A DNA stretch of 64,000 bases from an uncultured Nonlabens sp. (GTDB taxonomy: Bacteria; Bacteroidota; Bacteroidia; Flavobacteriales; Flavobacteriaceae): assembly GCA_947491755.1 (NCBI GenBank), contig CANLKV010000001.1:558001-622000 (forward strand), written 5' to 3'. Shown piece after piece: positions 45,135 to 53,889 of the stretch. Below the pieces are notes generated by a model. The model had not been told where the DNA came from. It searched no databases and worked only from the letters and a program-made list of their open reading frames with translations. Position 1 is the stretch's first letter; each line of letters opens with the position of its first letter. The position numbers and the translations under genes are program-made.

Positions 45135-45899
45135 CTATTTTACGAATTCCTCAACCAGTTTGTTAAAGGCTTCTGGCTGTTCTGCATGCAGCCAGTGACC
45201 TGCATTAGGGATGGTTTTGAGTTCCGCTTTCGCGAAAGCGTGATCTATCAAAGCCCTGTCACTGTCCAGAATGTATCCAGACGATCCACCACGTATAAAC
45301 AAGGTAGGAATGTCGATCGCTGCGGTGATTGGGTCATGAAAACCTATATGTGCCTGTGATGCCCCCAAAACTGGTAAGTTAAAGCGCCAGTCATAGCTGG
45401 TTTTATCTTTCCTGTAAAGGCTCTTGAGTAAAAACTGTCGTGTACCTACATCTTTTATACGTGCAGCTATCGCATTGTCTGCATCCTTGCGAGAGGCAAC
45501 CTTGTTAAAGTCTACTGATTGCAGCGCATGTATGATGTCGCTATGATGGGGTGGGTAGCTTTTTGGAGCGATGTCTGCAATGATCATTTTAGAAATGAGC
45601 TGTGGGTAGAGTGTTGCTGCTCGCATCGCTACTTTACCGCCCATGCTGTGGCCCAGCAATATGATGTTTTTGAGCTGATGGTGGTCACAATAGATTTTAA
45701 GATCCTGTGCCATGACGGTATAATCATGAGCAGGGTCATGAAAGCTGCGGCCGTGGTTGCGTTGATCCAGCAAGTGCACCTCAAACCCAGACTCGCCCCA
45801 CTGCATGCCCAGGGTTTTCCAATTATCTGCCATTCCTAAAAAACCATGCAGGATTACAAAGGGTTTACCACTACCTGTAATAATGCTGTGTAGGATCAT
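45135..45899 (-). CDS. Alpha/beta hydrolase (YbfF-like esterase)
   Basis: A 254-residue hydrolase. The oxyanion motif HGFLG is near residue 19, the nucleophile elbow GHSMGG near 84-89, and the catalytic His in NAGHWLHAE near 234. The block DQRNHGRS is typical of the YbfF/epoxide-hydrolase-like group. Residues around 218-223 (AFAKAE) are encoded by an exact palindrome copy near the C-terminus. Its ATG overlaps the stop of pdxJ, so the two genes are coupled. Confidence 0.88.
   Translation of the reverse strand: MILHSIITGSGKPFVILHGFLGMADNWKTLGMQWGESGFEVHLLDQRNHGRSFHDPAHDYTVMAQDLKIYCDHHQLKNIILLGHSMGGKVAMRAATLYPQLISKMIIADIAPKSYPPHHSDIIHALQSVDFNKVASRKDADNAIAARIKDVGTRQFLLKSLYRKDKTSYDWRFNLPVLGASQAHIGFHDPITAAIDIPTLFIRGGSSGYILDSDRALIDHAFAKAELKTIPNAGHWLHAEQPEAFNKLVEEFVK
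45225..45240. repeat. Dispersed palindrome, exact copy, inside the hydrolase gene
   Basis: Exact core read on the minus strand as AFAKA, in a helical segment and not in a signal peptide. Confidence 0.95.
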
Positions 45900-46609
45900 G
45901 CCAGGCGGTGTTTGTACATGTTTACTACATTTTCTAGGCCCAGATATAAGCTTTCTGATATTAACGCGTGACCTATACTTACTTCTTTGAGGTCAGGAAT
46001 GTGATCGCTGAAATATTTGATATTGTCTAATGATAAATCATGTCCTGCATTGATACCCAGTCCTAGTTGTGTGGCGCGCTGCGCTGCTTTTACATAGGCG
46101 GCAATCGCCTGCTGTGGGTCTTGAGGATACTGGGTGGCATAGTCCTCTGTATACAACTCGATGCGATCTACACCTGTAGCAGCAGCACCTTCTATCATTC
46201 GCTCTACCGGATCTACAAAGATGCTGGTGCGTATGTTCTGCGCTTTAAAATGTGCTACAATTTCTTTTAAAAAATCTGCATGTTTAATGGTGTCCCAGCC
46301 TGCATTAGACGTGATTGCATCTGGTGCATCTGGTACCAGTGTGACCTGTGCGGGTCGCACCTCGTCTACCAGCTTTATAAAGCTATCGATAGGATTGCCC
46401 TCTATATTAAGTTCTGTGGTGACGATTTTTTTTAAATCTCGAGCGTCTTGATATTTGATATGCCGTTCATCTGGCCGTGGGTGAATGGTGATTCCTTGTG
46501 CGCCAAATCGTTCTAGATCTGTCGCAACTTTTAATAAATTAGGAACGTTCCCTCCACGAGAATTGCGCAAGGTGGCAATCTTGTTTACGTTTACACTTAA
46601 AATAGCCAT
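45896..46609 (-). CDS. pdxJ: Pyridoxine 5'-phosphate synthase
   Basis: A 237-residue TIM-barrel enzyme that condenses 1-deoxyxylulose 5-phosphate with aminoacetone phosphate to make pyridoxine phosphate. The family start [17 protein letters not shown], the block [12 protein letters not shown] (about residues 41-52), the glutamate region [14 protein letters not shown] and [10 protein letters not shown] near 203-212 are all present. Length is normal. It is followed by the coupled hydrolase gene. Confidence 0.95.
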   Translation of the reverse strand: MAILSVNVNKIATLRNSRGGNVPNLLKVATDLERFGAQGITIHPRPDERHIKYQDARDLKKIVTTELNIEGNPIDSFIKLVDEVRPAQVTLVPDAPDAITSNAGWDTIKHADFLKEIVAHFKAQNIRTSIFVDPVERMIEGAAATGVDRIELYTEDYATQYPQDPQQAIAAYVKAAQRATQLGLGINAGHDLSLDNIKYFSDHIPDLKEVSIGHALISESLYLGLENVVNMYKHRLA

Positions 46610-46692
46610 AGTATTGTTATCTAGGTCAAAAATACAAACTAGTGCAACAAGCTATGAGTACGGAAATGTTTAATTTGCGGTAAAAGCGAGTT

Positions 46693-47349
46693 ATGGATAT
46701 TAAAGAATACATCATCAACGATGTAGAACCATTGCATATTGATGACGATGTGCGCAAGGCACAGAAGATTTTTCAGCAATTGACTTTTTCTCACGTTCCA
46801 GTTATGGATGGCGAGGTGTATCTAGGGTGCGTATCAGAGACTGATGTATATTGTTTTGAAGATGGACAAACGTTGAAGGATGTAAAGTATGCGCTGGATA
46901 CTTTTATGGTGACTATTGATACACACTGGCTGGATGTACTGGAGGCTTTTGCCCAGCATAACTCAAACGTGATGCCTGTTTTAAGTTCAGAAAATAAGTA
47001 TTTAGGTTATTACGAGCTTAAAGACATCATGCAACATTTTAACGATTCTCCTTTCTTATACGAGTCAGGTGCAGTTGTTGTGGTTGAAAAGGGAAGTACC
47101 GATTATAGTTTTAGCGAGATCGCCCAGATCGTCGAGTCAAATGACTCAAAGCTCTATGGTTGTTTTGTAAGTAATTATCGCGATCATGTTACAGAGATTA
47201 CTGTTAAATTGAGTCCAGAAAACTTAAACGCCGTGCTGCAAACCTTCCGGCGGTATAGCTATGAGATAAGCACCGCTGCAGATGATGACTCGTATCTAGA
47301 TGCGCTTAAAGAGCGATCAAATTACTTAAATAAATACCTAAATATATAA
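46693..47349 (+). CDS. CBS-domain protein
   Basis: A 218-residue cytoplasmic protein with two CBS motifs (about residues 5-60 and 68-120), for example FSHVPVMDGEVYLGCVSETDV and NVMPVLSSENKYLGYYELKDI. An ACT-like C-terminal part follows, like AcuB. CBS pairs bind adenosine nucleotides and regulate a partner. Its stop overlaps the nadK ATG, and the order CBS-nadK-porG-uppS-bamA is conserved in flavobacteria. The ligand is unknown. Confidence 0.87.
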   Translation: MDIKEYIINDVEPLHIDDDVRKAQKIFQQLTFSHVPVMDGEVYLGCVSETDVYCFEDGQTLKDVKYALDTFMVTIDTHWLDVLEAFAQHNSNVMPVLSSENKYLGYYELKDIMQHFNDSPFLYESGAVVVVEKGSTDYSFSEIAQIVESNDSKLYGCFVSNYRDHVTEITVKLSPENLNAVLQTFRRYSYEISTAADDDSYLDALKERSNYLNKYLNI

Positions 47350-48224
47350 TGAGAAAGATTGCCATTTATGGTCAGTATTTACACGATGGCTCTTTAAAAA
47401 CAGTCCGGCGCATTCTGGAAGCTTTTATAGAACACTCCTGTACGGTACAGATAGAGTCTGCTTACAGCGAGTTGCTTCAAGAACTTTCTATCGTGGATGG
47501 TATTGACACCTTTAATGAGCTGGACGCCTCGTTTGATATGCTAGTGAGTATAGGTGGCGATGGGACCATCCTGCGCGCTGTCGCTTATGTAGGTGATTTA
47601 AACATTCCTATATTAGGGGTGAACACCGGCCGGTTAGGATTTCTCGCTACTGTGCAGGAAGATGAGGTTAAAAAAGTAGTTGCCCAAGTAATCAATGGGA
47701 ATTATACCTTGTCAAAACGCCGTTTAATTACTGCAACCTCACAACATCCAGAAAACCATTTACCACCACATAATTTTGCCTTAAACGAGATAACGGTGAG
47801 CCGTATGAATACGACATCGATGATCCAGATAGAAACCCATCTTAATGATGAGTTGTTAACCTCTTACTGGGCAGATGGTTTGATTATTTCAACCCCTACA
47901 GGTTCTACAGGTTATAGTTTAAGTTGCGGTGGGCCAGTAATCTCTCCAGAAACAAATGCGTTTGTAATAACACCTATAGCGCCTCACAATTTGAATGCAC
48001 GACCGCTGGTTATTCCAGACCATACAGTCATAAAAGTGAAAGTAATAGGTAGAGAGGATGAGTTTCTTGCCTCGTTAGACAATCGCATCGCTTCTTACCC
48101 AGATGGTACGGAGATTACTCTTAAAAAAGCTGACTTTACCATCGATCTTATCGAATTGAATGATCAAACATTTATCGAGACCTTACGTCAAAAATTGTTG
48201 TGGGGAGAAGATAAGCGCAACTAG
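47349..48224 (+). CDS. nadK: NAD kinase
   Basis: A 291-residue enzyme phosphorylating NAD to NADP. The signature GGDGTILRAV (about residues 71-80) holds the catalytic Asp. NTGRLGFLA, the NE/D-like block FALNEITVSR and the glycine-rich TPTGSTGYSLSCGGP (about 182-196) are also complete. Length fits bacterial NadK. It is coupled to the CBS-domain gene upstream. Confidence 0.95.
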   Translation: MRKIAIYGQYLHDGSLKTVRRILEAFIEHSCTVQIESAYSELLQELSIVDGIDTFNELDASFDMLVSIGGDGTILRAVAYVGDLNIPILGVNTGRLGFLATVQEDEVKKVVAQVINGNYTLSKRRLITATSQHPENHLPPHNFALNEITVSRMNTTSMIQIETHLNDELLTSYWADGLIISTPTGSTGYSLSCGGPVISPETNAFVITPIAPHNLNARPLVIPDHTVIKVKVIGREDEFLASLDNRIASYPDGTEITLKKADFTIDLIELNDQTFIETLRQKLLWGEDKRN

Positions 48225-48302
48225 ACAATAAAATACTGTATCTCTTGTTTATAGAGTCCATACAATGACTACCGTTTATCGGTGTCGCCTAGAGAGAATT
48301 GT

Positions 48303-48310
48303 TATATTTG
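48303..48310 (+). promoter_or_regulatory. -7 element upstream of the porG-like gene (TATATTTG)
   Basis: Perfect TAnnTTTG match 18 bases before the ATG at 48329; no clear -33 TTG. It supports ATG 48329 over the in-frame TTG at 48299. Confidence 0.5.
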
Positions 48311-48328
48311 CACGTTTCAAAAAAATCA

Positions 48329-49018
48329 ATGCGTTTTACCCATCTTATCATGTTTCTTTTTGTGTGCGCTTTTGCAAAAGCGCAAACCTATGAGATAGGA
48401 GTCTGGGCAGGTGGCTCTAATGTCATAGGCGACGTGGGTAGCACTAATTTTATAAACCCCACAAACATCGCTGTAGGTGGGATTGTCAAATGGAACCGAA
48501 GCAACCGCCACAGTTTTAGAGCGAGCTTGATCTACACCAGATTAAGTGGTGACGATACAAAAAGTGATGATATCTCTAGAGAATTGAGAGGTCTAGAATA
48601 CAGTCACAATACCCTTGAGGCATCTGTAGGGTTAGAATATACTTTCTGGGAATGGGAATTATACAGCGGTCGACAGCGTATAACTCCCTATATGTATACA
48701 GGTATAGCAGCATTTACTTACGGATCAGAGGCATTGAATGATCAAAATGAGCTGCAACAGTTCACTAGAAAATTTGACGTTGGTATCCCCTTTATATTAG
48801 GTATCAAGTCAAATATTACAAGAGAATTAATTTTAGGGGCAGAAATAGGGGTGCGATATACCTTTACAGACAACCTAGATGGTAGTGATCCTAATGGTTC
48901 AAAGGATGAGTTCCCAGAACTTAAATTTGGTAATTTGAATAACAATGATTGGTATGTCTTTAGTGGTGTTACCTTAACGTATACCTTTGGGCGCAAACCT
49001 TGTTATTGCAATTTTTAA
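48329..49018 (+). CDS. PorG-like outer-membrane protein (DUF6089)
   Basis: A 229-residue exported barrel-like protein. The signal peptide ends CAFAKAQ, and its end is encoded by a palindrome variant. The mature part starts TYEIGVWAGGSNVIGDVG, which I recognise from DUF6089 proteins, the family of the type IX secretion component PorG. The strand-rich remainder ends DWYVFSGVTLTYTFGRKPCYCNF. Position between nadK and uppS-bamA is conserved in Bacteroidetes and agrees with the PorG assignment. Whether it is the true T9SS component is inferred. Confidence 0.8.
   Translation: MRFTHLIMFLFVCAFAKAQTYEIGVWAGGSNVIGDVGSTNFINPTNIAVGGIVKWNRSNRHSFRASLIYTRLSGDDTKSDDISRELRGLEYSHNTLEASVGLEYTFWEWELYSGRQRITPYMYTGIAAFTYGSEALNDQNELQQFTRKFDVGIPFILGIKSNITRELILGAEIGVRYTFTDNLDGSDPNGSKDEFPELKFGNLNNNDWYVFSGVTLTYTFGRKPCYCNF
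48367..48382. repeat. Dispersed palindrome, symmetric variant, at a signal-peptide end
   Basis: CGCTTTTGCAAAAGCG differs from the core at two mirror-image bases and so is still a perfect palindrome. It is read as AFAKA followed by Q in the porG-like gene. Confidence 0.88.
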
Positions 49019-49020
49019 GT

Positions 49021-49755
49021 ATGGAAGAAGCATTACTTGATCAAACTAGATTACCCAGACACGTCGCCGTCATTATGGATGGTAACGGCCGGTGGGCACA
49101 AAAACAAGGTTTGATGCGGGTGCGAGGTCATGAAAAAGGCACAAAATCTGTAAGGCAAACTGTAGAAACCTGTGCACAGTTGGGCATTGCGTATTTAACG
49201 CTTTATGCTTTCAGTACAGAAAACTGGAAGCGCCCAAAAATTGAGGTAGATACCCTGATGAAGTTGCTTGTTTCAAGTCTGCGTAAAGAATTACCCACCT
49301 TGCAGAAAAATGGAATTAAATTGCAAGCCGTGGGCTCGTTGCATCAATTACCAGAGAAGGCGCAACGCGAGCTCACTGAGGTAATGGAGTTAACACGAGA
49401 GAATACTAACATGCATCTTACACTAGCCTTGAGCTACGGTTCTAGAGAAGAATTGACTACAGCAGTTAAACTAATTGCACAAGATGTGGTCACAGAAAAA
49501 CTAGCAGTAGAGGCTATAGAAGAATCAACCATAAATAAATACCTTTTTACAAGAGATTTGCCTGACGTCGATTTATTGATACGCACTAGTGGCGAGCACA
49601 GGATAAGTAATTTTCTTTTGTGGCAAATAGCATATGCAGAACTTTACTTTACAAACACCCTTTGGCCTGATTTCCGTAAGGAGGATTTGCTCCAGGCTTT
49701 CAAGAATTATCAAGATCGTGAAAGACGATTCGGCAAAACAAGTGAACAATTATAA
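49021..49755 (+). CDS. uppS: Isoprenyl transferase (undecaprenyl diphosphate synthase)
   Basis: A 244-residue cis-prenyltransferase making the lipid carrier for peptidoglycan. ATG 49021 gives MEEALLDQTRLPRHVAVIMDGNGRWA, the normal start; the catalytic Asp is in MDGNGRWA. Further blocks are TLYAFSTENWKRP, LALSYGSREEL and the RTSGEHRISNFLLWQIAYAEL region. It lies two bases after the porG-like gene and four before bamA, so it is in one operon. Confidence 0.95.
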   Translation: MEEALLDQTRLPRHVAVIMDGNGRWAQKQGLMRVRGHEKGTKSVRQTVETCAQLGIAYLTLYAFSTENWKRPKIEVDTLMKLLVSSLRKELPTLQKNGIKLQAVGSLHQLPEKAQRELTEVMELTRENTNMHLTLALSYGSREELTTAVKLIAQDVVTEKLAVEAIEESTINKYLFTRDLPDVDLLIRTSGEHRISNFLLWQIAYAELYFTNTLWPDFRKEDLLQAFKNYQDRERRFGKTSEQL

Positions 49756-49759
49756 CAAT

Positions 49760-52336
49760 ATGACGGGACAGTTAGCGCACAAGCTACTCATAGGAATATT
49801 ACTAGTATTAAGTACCATTTCATACGCACAGCAGGCCACAGATATTCCTATAGGCGAGGGAAAACAATACATCCTAGGTGATATTACCGTAACAGGTACA
49901 GAAAGCTACAATGATGCCACGGTAATTGCTTTTACTGGATTGCGATCTGGAGAGACAATCTTTCTTCCTGGAGAACGAATCAGTAACGCTGTCAAAAAAT
50001 TGTGGGGTGTTAAACTCTTTAGTGATATCCGGGTATATGTAGTAGGCATTAAAGGCGATCCTAATGATGATGTGATTGATACAGTAGATCTAGAGTTCAA
50101 TATAATAGAAGTACCTACTCTTAATAAAGTAGAAATCTCAGGCCTCAAAAAAAATCAGACTAAAGATCTTTTGAAGGAGCTTAACTTGTCTAAAGGCGCA
50201 AAAGCCAATGAAAATCTAGTCACCACAACCCGCAATTTTATCGAGAAGAAATACCGTGACAAAGGATTTCTTAACGCAAACGCCCTAGTGCGCATACGCG
50301 AGGTACAAGACAGCCTGGGTGATAAGATGGTGGACATGAAAATCGAAGTTGATAAAAATGAGAAAGTAAAAATCTCAAGTATCGATTTTGAGGGGAATGA
50401 ACAGCTTTCTGATAAAGAATTGCGCAAAGCAATGAAAAACACAAAACAAAAGTTTTTCTTCAGGCCGCTCAAACGATCAAAATATGTAGAAGAAGATTAT
50501 CAAGAAGACCTTAAAAATATTGTCAACACCTACAAAGAGCAAGGATTTAGAGATGCACGAGTCGTTTCTGATACGTTGATCAATGAGTCTGATAAAACCA
50601 TAGCGCTCAATATTAAGGTTGAGGAAGGGAACAAATATTATTTTGGAGACATAAAATTTATAGGGAACACCGCCTATTCTGACCAGTACTTGCAGCGCAT
50701 CTTACGAGTAGAAAAAGGAGATGTTTACAACGGTGTGGCATTTGACAATCAAATATCTGACCCTACAGACCCTGACGCACGATCGCTCGAGAATGAATAT
50801 CAAAATAACGGCTACCTTTTCTCGAGAATTAATGCGGTAGAGACTAAGGTTCAAAACGATACAATTGATTTTGAAATAAGAATTATTGAGGATAATGTGG
50901 CTTATTTTAATAACGTAACAGTCTCTGGTAATACAAGAACAAATGATCATGTCATTTACCGCAGCATTCAGTCAAATCCTGGTGATAAATACTCAAAAGC
51001 TGCCATCATTAATTCTATCAGGGAATTAGGGCAACTAGGTTTTTTCAATGCAGAGACCATTAACCCTAGAATATTAAATCCATCCCAACAGGATGGAACC
51101 GTCGATATAGAATACGAACTAGAAGAAGCGGGCGCCAGCCAGATAGAACTGCAAGGTGGTTATGGAGGCGGCGGGTTTGTAGGTACTCTAGGATTGCGAT
51201 TCAACAACTTCTCATTGCGCAATATTTTTAATGGAGAAGCGTACACACCGGTACCGCAAGGGGACGGGCAAACACTCGCACTACGTGCACAAGCCAGCCC
51301 TATATTTAGAACCTATTCCCTCAATTTTACAGAGCCTTGGTTAGGTGGTAGAAAGCCGGTGTCATTTAATGTTTCATTCTCTCACAGCGAGCAATTCCGG
51401 GTGAACCCTACAAATTTTAGGCAAGTAGATAGAGACCAGCGATTTTTAATAACAGGAGCAACCATAGGGCTAGCAAAACGCCTGGAATGGCCAGACCCCT
51501 ACTTCCAGTTCTCACAGGCACTGTCATTCCAACATTACAATCTTAAAAATTACACCACAAACTTGTTTAATTTCCCTAATGGATTTTCAAACAACCTAGC
51601 CTATACCATAGGGTTGACTCGTGATAATGTGGGAGTAAATCCTATATTCCCTACCTATGGATCGCGATTTGCGCTTACTGCAAAAATGACATTACCCTAT
51701 TCCTTGTGGAACGGTGTAGATTATGAAAATCTGGAGAACAATCCAGAGTTTCAAACAAATGGACAGCCAGACCTTGCAAAAATCGATCAGGAACGCTTCC
51801 GCTTTTTAGAATATTATAAAATTAAATTTGAAGGTACCTGGTACACGCAGGTCTATGACAAACTAGTGCTGCAAACTAAGACAGAGTTCGGTTTCCTAGG
51901 CGCCTATAATAACGATCGTGGCTTAGTACCATTTGAGCGATTCTTTGTAGGTGGTGATGGTCTAGGGGCGTTTGCTCTTGATGGCCGCGATATCATTAGA
52001 ATGCGTGGTTATGAAAACAGTGCACTTACCACAAGTAACGATGGTGATACTGTTTACAACAAATTCTCTCTAGAGGCACGCTACCCCATCACGTTAGAGC
52101 AAGCAGCATCCATTTATGTGCTTACATTTGCAGAGGCAGCAGGGTCTTACGACACCTTTAGAAGTTACAATCCATTTGACGTGCAACGTTCTGTAGGTGC
52201 TGGTCTGCGCGTATTTATGCCAGCCTTTGGTTTATTAGGTATCGATTTTGGTTACGGTTTTGATCCCGCACCTATTTCGAATAGCTTAGAGCCTAGTGGA
52301 TGGCAAGTACATTTTATAATTGGGCAACAATTTTAA
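49760..52336 (+). CDS. bamA: Outer membrane protein assembly factor BamA
   Basis: An 858-residue protein starting at ATG 49760 with signal peptide ending TISYAQQ. About five POTRA domains occupy residues 30-430 (for example GDITVTGTESYND, NKVEISGLKKNQTK and YFGDIKFIGNTAYSD). The Omp85 barrel follows, with the conserved FFVGGDGLGAF region (VRGF/YG-type loop near residue 730) and C-terminal strand GWQVHFIIGQQF ending in Phe. BamA inserts barrel proteins into the outer membrane. It is followed by two OmpH/Skp-like chaperone genes, a usual neighbour set. Confidence 0.95.
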   Translation: MTGQLAHKLLIGILLVLSTISYAQQATDIPIGEGKQYILGDITVTGTESYNDATVIAFTGLRSGETIFLPGERISNAVKKLWGVKLFSDIRVYVVGIKGDPNDDVIDTVDLEFNIIEVPTLNKVEISGLKKNQTKDLLKELNLSKGAKANENLVTTTRNFIEKKYRDKGFLNANALVRIREVQDSLGDKMVDMKIEVDKNEKVKISSIDFEGNEQLSDKELRKAMKNTKQKFFFRPLKRSKYVEEDYQEDLKNIVNTYKEQGFRDARVVSDTLINESDKTIALNIKVEEGNKYYFGDIKFIGNTAYSDQYLQRILRVEKGDVYNGVAFDNQISDPTDPDARSLENEYQNNGYLFSRINAVETKVQNDTIDFEIRIIEDNVAYFNNVTVSGNTRTNDHVIYRSIQSNPGDKYSKAAIINSIRELGQLGFFNAETINPRILNPSQQDGTVDIEYELEEAGASQIELQGGYGGGGFVGTLGLRFNNFSLRNIFNGEAYTPVPQGDGQTLALRAQASPIFRTYSLNFTEPWLGGRKPVSFNVSFSHSEQFRVNPTNFRQVDRDQRFLITGATIGLAKRLEWPDPYFQFSQALSFQHYNLKNYTTNLFNFPNGFSNNLAYTIGLTRDNVGVNPIFPTYGSRFALTAKMTLPYSLWNGVDYENLENNPEFQTNGQPDLAKIDQERFRFLEYYKIKFEGTWYTQVYDKLVLQTKTEFGFLGAYNNDRGLVPFERFFVGGDGLGAFALDGRDIIRMRGYENSALTTSNDGDTVYNKFSLEARYPITLEQAASIYVLTFAEAAGSYDTFRSYNPFDVQRSVGAGLRVFMPAFGLLGIDFGYGFDPAPISNSLEPSGWQVHFIIGQQF

Positions 52337-52368
52337 GAACGCGTCGTTGTTGGTATAAATGATTTAAA

Positions 52369-53217
52369 ATGATACATAAAAGTTTCTCTCTTGCTATGGT
52401 GATGCTGGTTTGTTTCGCTTTCGCGAAAGCGCAAAGAGGCATACGAGTAGGGTATGTAGACATGGAATACATTCTAGAGAACGTACCAGAATATCAAAAG
52501 GCATCGCAGCAACTGGAGCAGAAAATGCAATCCTGGAAGCAAGAAATTGAAAAGATGGAGGCCGAAATCCAAAAGATGGAGGTGTCGCTTAAAAATGAGC
52601 GGGTCTTGCTTACTAAAGAGCTTATAGAAGAGCGTGAGGAAGATATAGATATCAAACGCACGCAATTGTACGAGTACCAGCAGAAACGATTCGGCGCCCA
52701 AGGAGATTTTATCACTCAAAAACAACAATTGATACAACCAGTACAAGACCAGGTGTTCAATGAGATGCAAAAAATAGGGGAGCAGAAAAAGTACGATGTG
52801 ATTCTAGAGCGGTCAGAGACTACCATGCTATACAGTGCAGACCGTCATGATTTGAGCGATGATGTTCTTAAAGCTATAGGTCGCACAGGCAAGCGCAACG
52901 ACCGCCAGCAGCAAATACAAGAAAAAAACAACCCTGAAGAGAAGGAAGAGCGCTACATGTCTGTACAAGAGGCAGAGGAGAAACAAGAAAAAATTGAAGA
53001 AAAAGAGGCTATCATGGACGAGCGCGCTGCCATACGTGCAGAAAAAATACGTGTACGCGATAGTATTAAAGAAGCCAGAGCAAGAGAATATAAAGAGCGC
53101 CGCGATGCAGCTATTAAAGAAAGAGAAAGAAGAAAAGATAGCATCCTAGCAGCTCGCAAAGCGGCTAGAGAAAAGAAACAAGAAGAACGAGAAAACAATG
53201 GCTCAGGCGGTAATTAA
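52369..53217 (+). CDS. OmpH/Skp family protein with long charged C-terminal extension
   Basis: A 282-residue periplasmic protein. The signal peptide ends FAFAKAQ and is encoded partly by an exact palindrome copy. Residues about 25-170 are the OmpH/Skp fold: GVRYVDME-like strand VGYVDMEYILENVPEYQKA, a long coiled coil, then KKYDVILERSETTMLYS. Residues about 180-282 are an extra stretch of Lys, Glu and Arg that should form a long charged helix; it is absent from the tandem paralogue. Skp proteins chaperone outer-membrane proteins to BamA, encoded just upstream. Confidence 0.88.
   Translation: MIHKSFSLAMVMLVCFAFAKAQRGIRVGYVDMEYILENVPEYQKASQQLEQKMQSWKQEIEKMEAEIQKMEVSLKNERVLLTKELIEEREEDIDIKRTQLYEYQQKRFGAQGDFITQKQQLIQPVQDQVFNEMQKIGEQKKYDVILERSETTMLYSADRHDLSDDVLKAIGRTGKRNDRQQQIQEKNNPEEKEERYMSVQEAEEKQEKIEEKEAIMDERAAIRAEKIRVRDSIKEARAREYKERRDAAIKERERRKDSILAARKAAREKKQEERENNGSGGN
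52416..52431. repeat. Dispersed palindrome, exact copy, at a signal-peptide end
   Basis: Exact core read as AFAKA followed by Q in the first OmpH gene, at the predicted signal-peptidase site. Confidence 0.95.
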
Positions 53218-53232
53218 AGAATTGAAACTCTT

Positions 53233-53240
53233 TATATTTG
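53233..53240 (+). promoter_or_regulatory. -7 element upstream of the second ompH gene (TATATTTG)
   Basis: Perfect TAnnTTTG match 36 bases before the ATG at 53276; no well-spaced TTG seen. It may let the second gene be transcribed independently. Confidence 0.45.
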
Positions 53241-53275
53241 CAAGCCATTACACCTCATAAATAATAACGTTGATA

Positions 53276-53797
53276 ATGAAACAAGTAAGAAATTTTATAG
53301 CGATAGCAGTAATCACTCTAGCAGGAACATTAAGCGCAAACGCTCAAGCTACAGCTACTAAAGTGGCGCACATCGCCTCTCAAGATCTTGTAGAAATCAT
53401 GCCTAAGGCAAAAGCTGCAGAGAAACAATTGAGAAACCTCGCCAAAACATATGAAGCAGAGCTAGTAAATATGGACAAGGCATTGCAAACTAAATCTCAA
53501 GAAGCACAGCAAAATGCTCCTAATCGAACTGATGAAGAGAACCAGCGTATTCTAGAGCAAATACAGTCAGACCGTAAAAAAATTGAAGATTTTTATACCA
53601 ATTCTCAAAAATCACTATCCCAAAAAAGAACCGATCTACTCAAGCCCGTTTATGAAGAGGCTAGAGAGGCCATCTTTAAGGTAGCAAGAGCCAAAGGATT
53701 TGACTACGTTCTAGACTCAACCACAGGTACAGGAGTGATCATGGCAGATGGTTATGACTTGATGCCAGATGTAAAGAAGGCACTAGGTATTCAATAA
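53276..53797 (+). CDS. OmpH/Skp family periplasmic chaperone
   Basis: A 173-residue protein using ATG 53276. The signal peptide ends LSANAQA. The mature part is the compact Skp fold: KVAHIASQDLVEIMPKAKAAEKQL, coiled-coil helices (about 45-125), then GFDYVLDSTTGTGVIMADGYDLMPDVKKALG. It is a tandem paralogue of the preceding gene without the charged extension. A strong terminator follows, closing the porG-uppS-bamA-ompH unit. Confidence 0.92.
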   Translation: MKQVRNFIAIAVITLAGTLSANAQATATKVAHIASQDLVEIMPKAKAAEKQLRNLAKTYEAELVNMDKALQTKSQEAQQNAPNRTDEENQRILEQIQSDRKKIEDFYTNSQKSLSQKRTDLLKPVYEEAREAIFKVARAKGFDYVLDSTTGTGVIMADGYDLMPDVKKALGIQ

Positions 53798-53818
53798 TCT
53801 AGAAGTACTAACTTTTTT

Positions 53819-53857
53819 AAAAACCGTCTCTATCCTCTAGAGACGGTTTTTATTTTT
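53819..53857 (+). terminator. Terminator of the bamA-ompH operon
   Basis: AAACCGTCTC / GAGACGGTTT stem with a 9-base loop and a T run. Confidence 0.9.
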
Positions 53858-53889
53858 ACACTAACTTTCATCTTTTAAATGATCTCACC

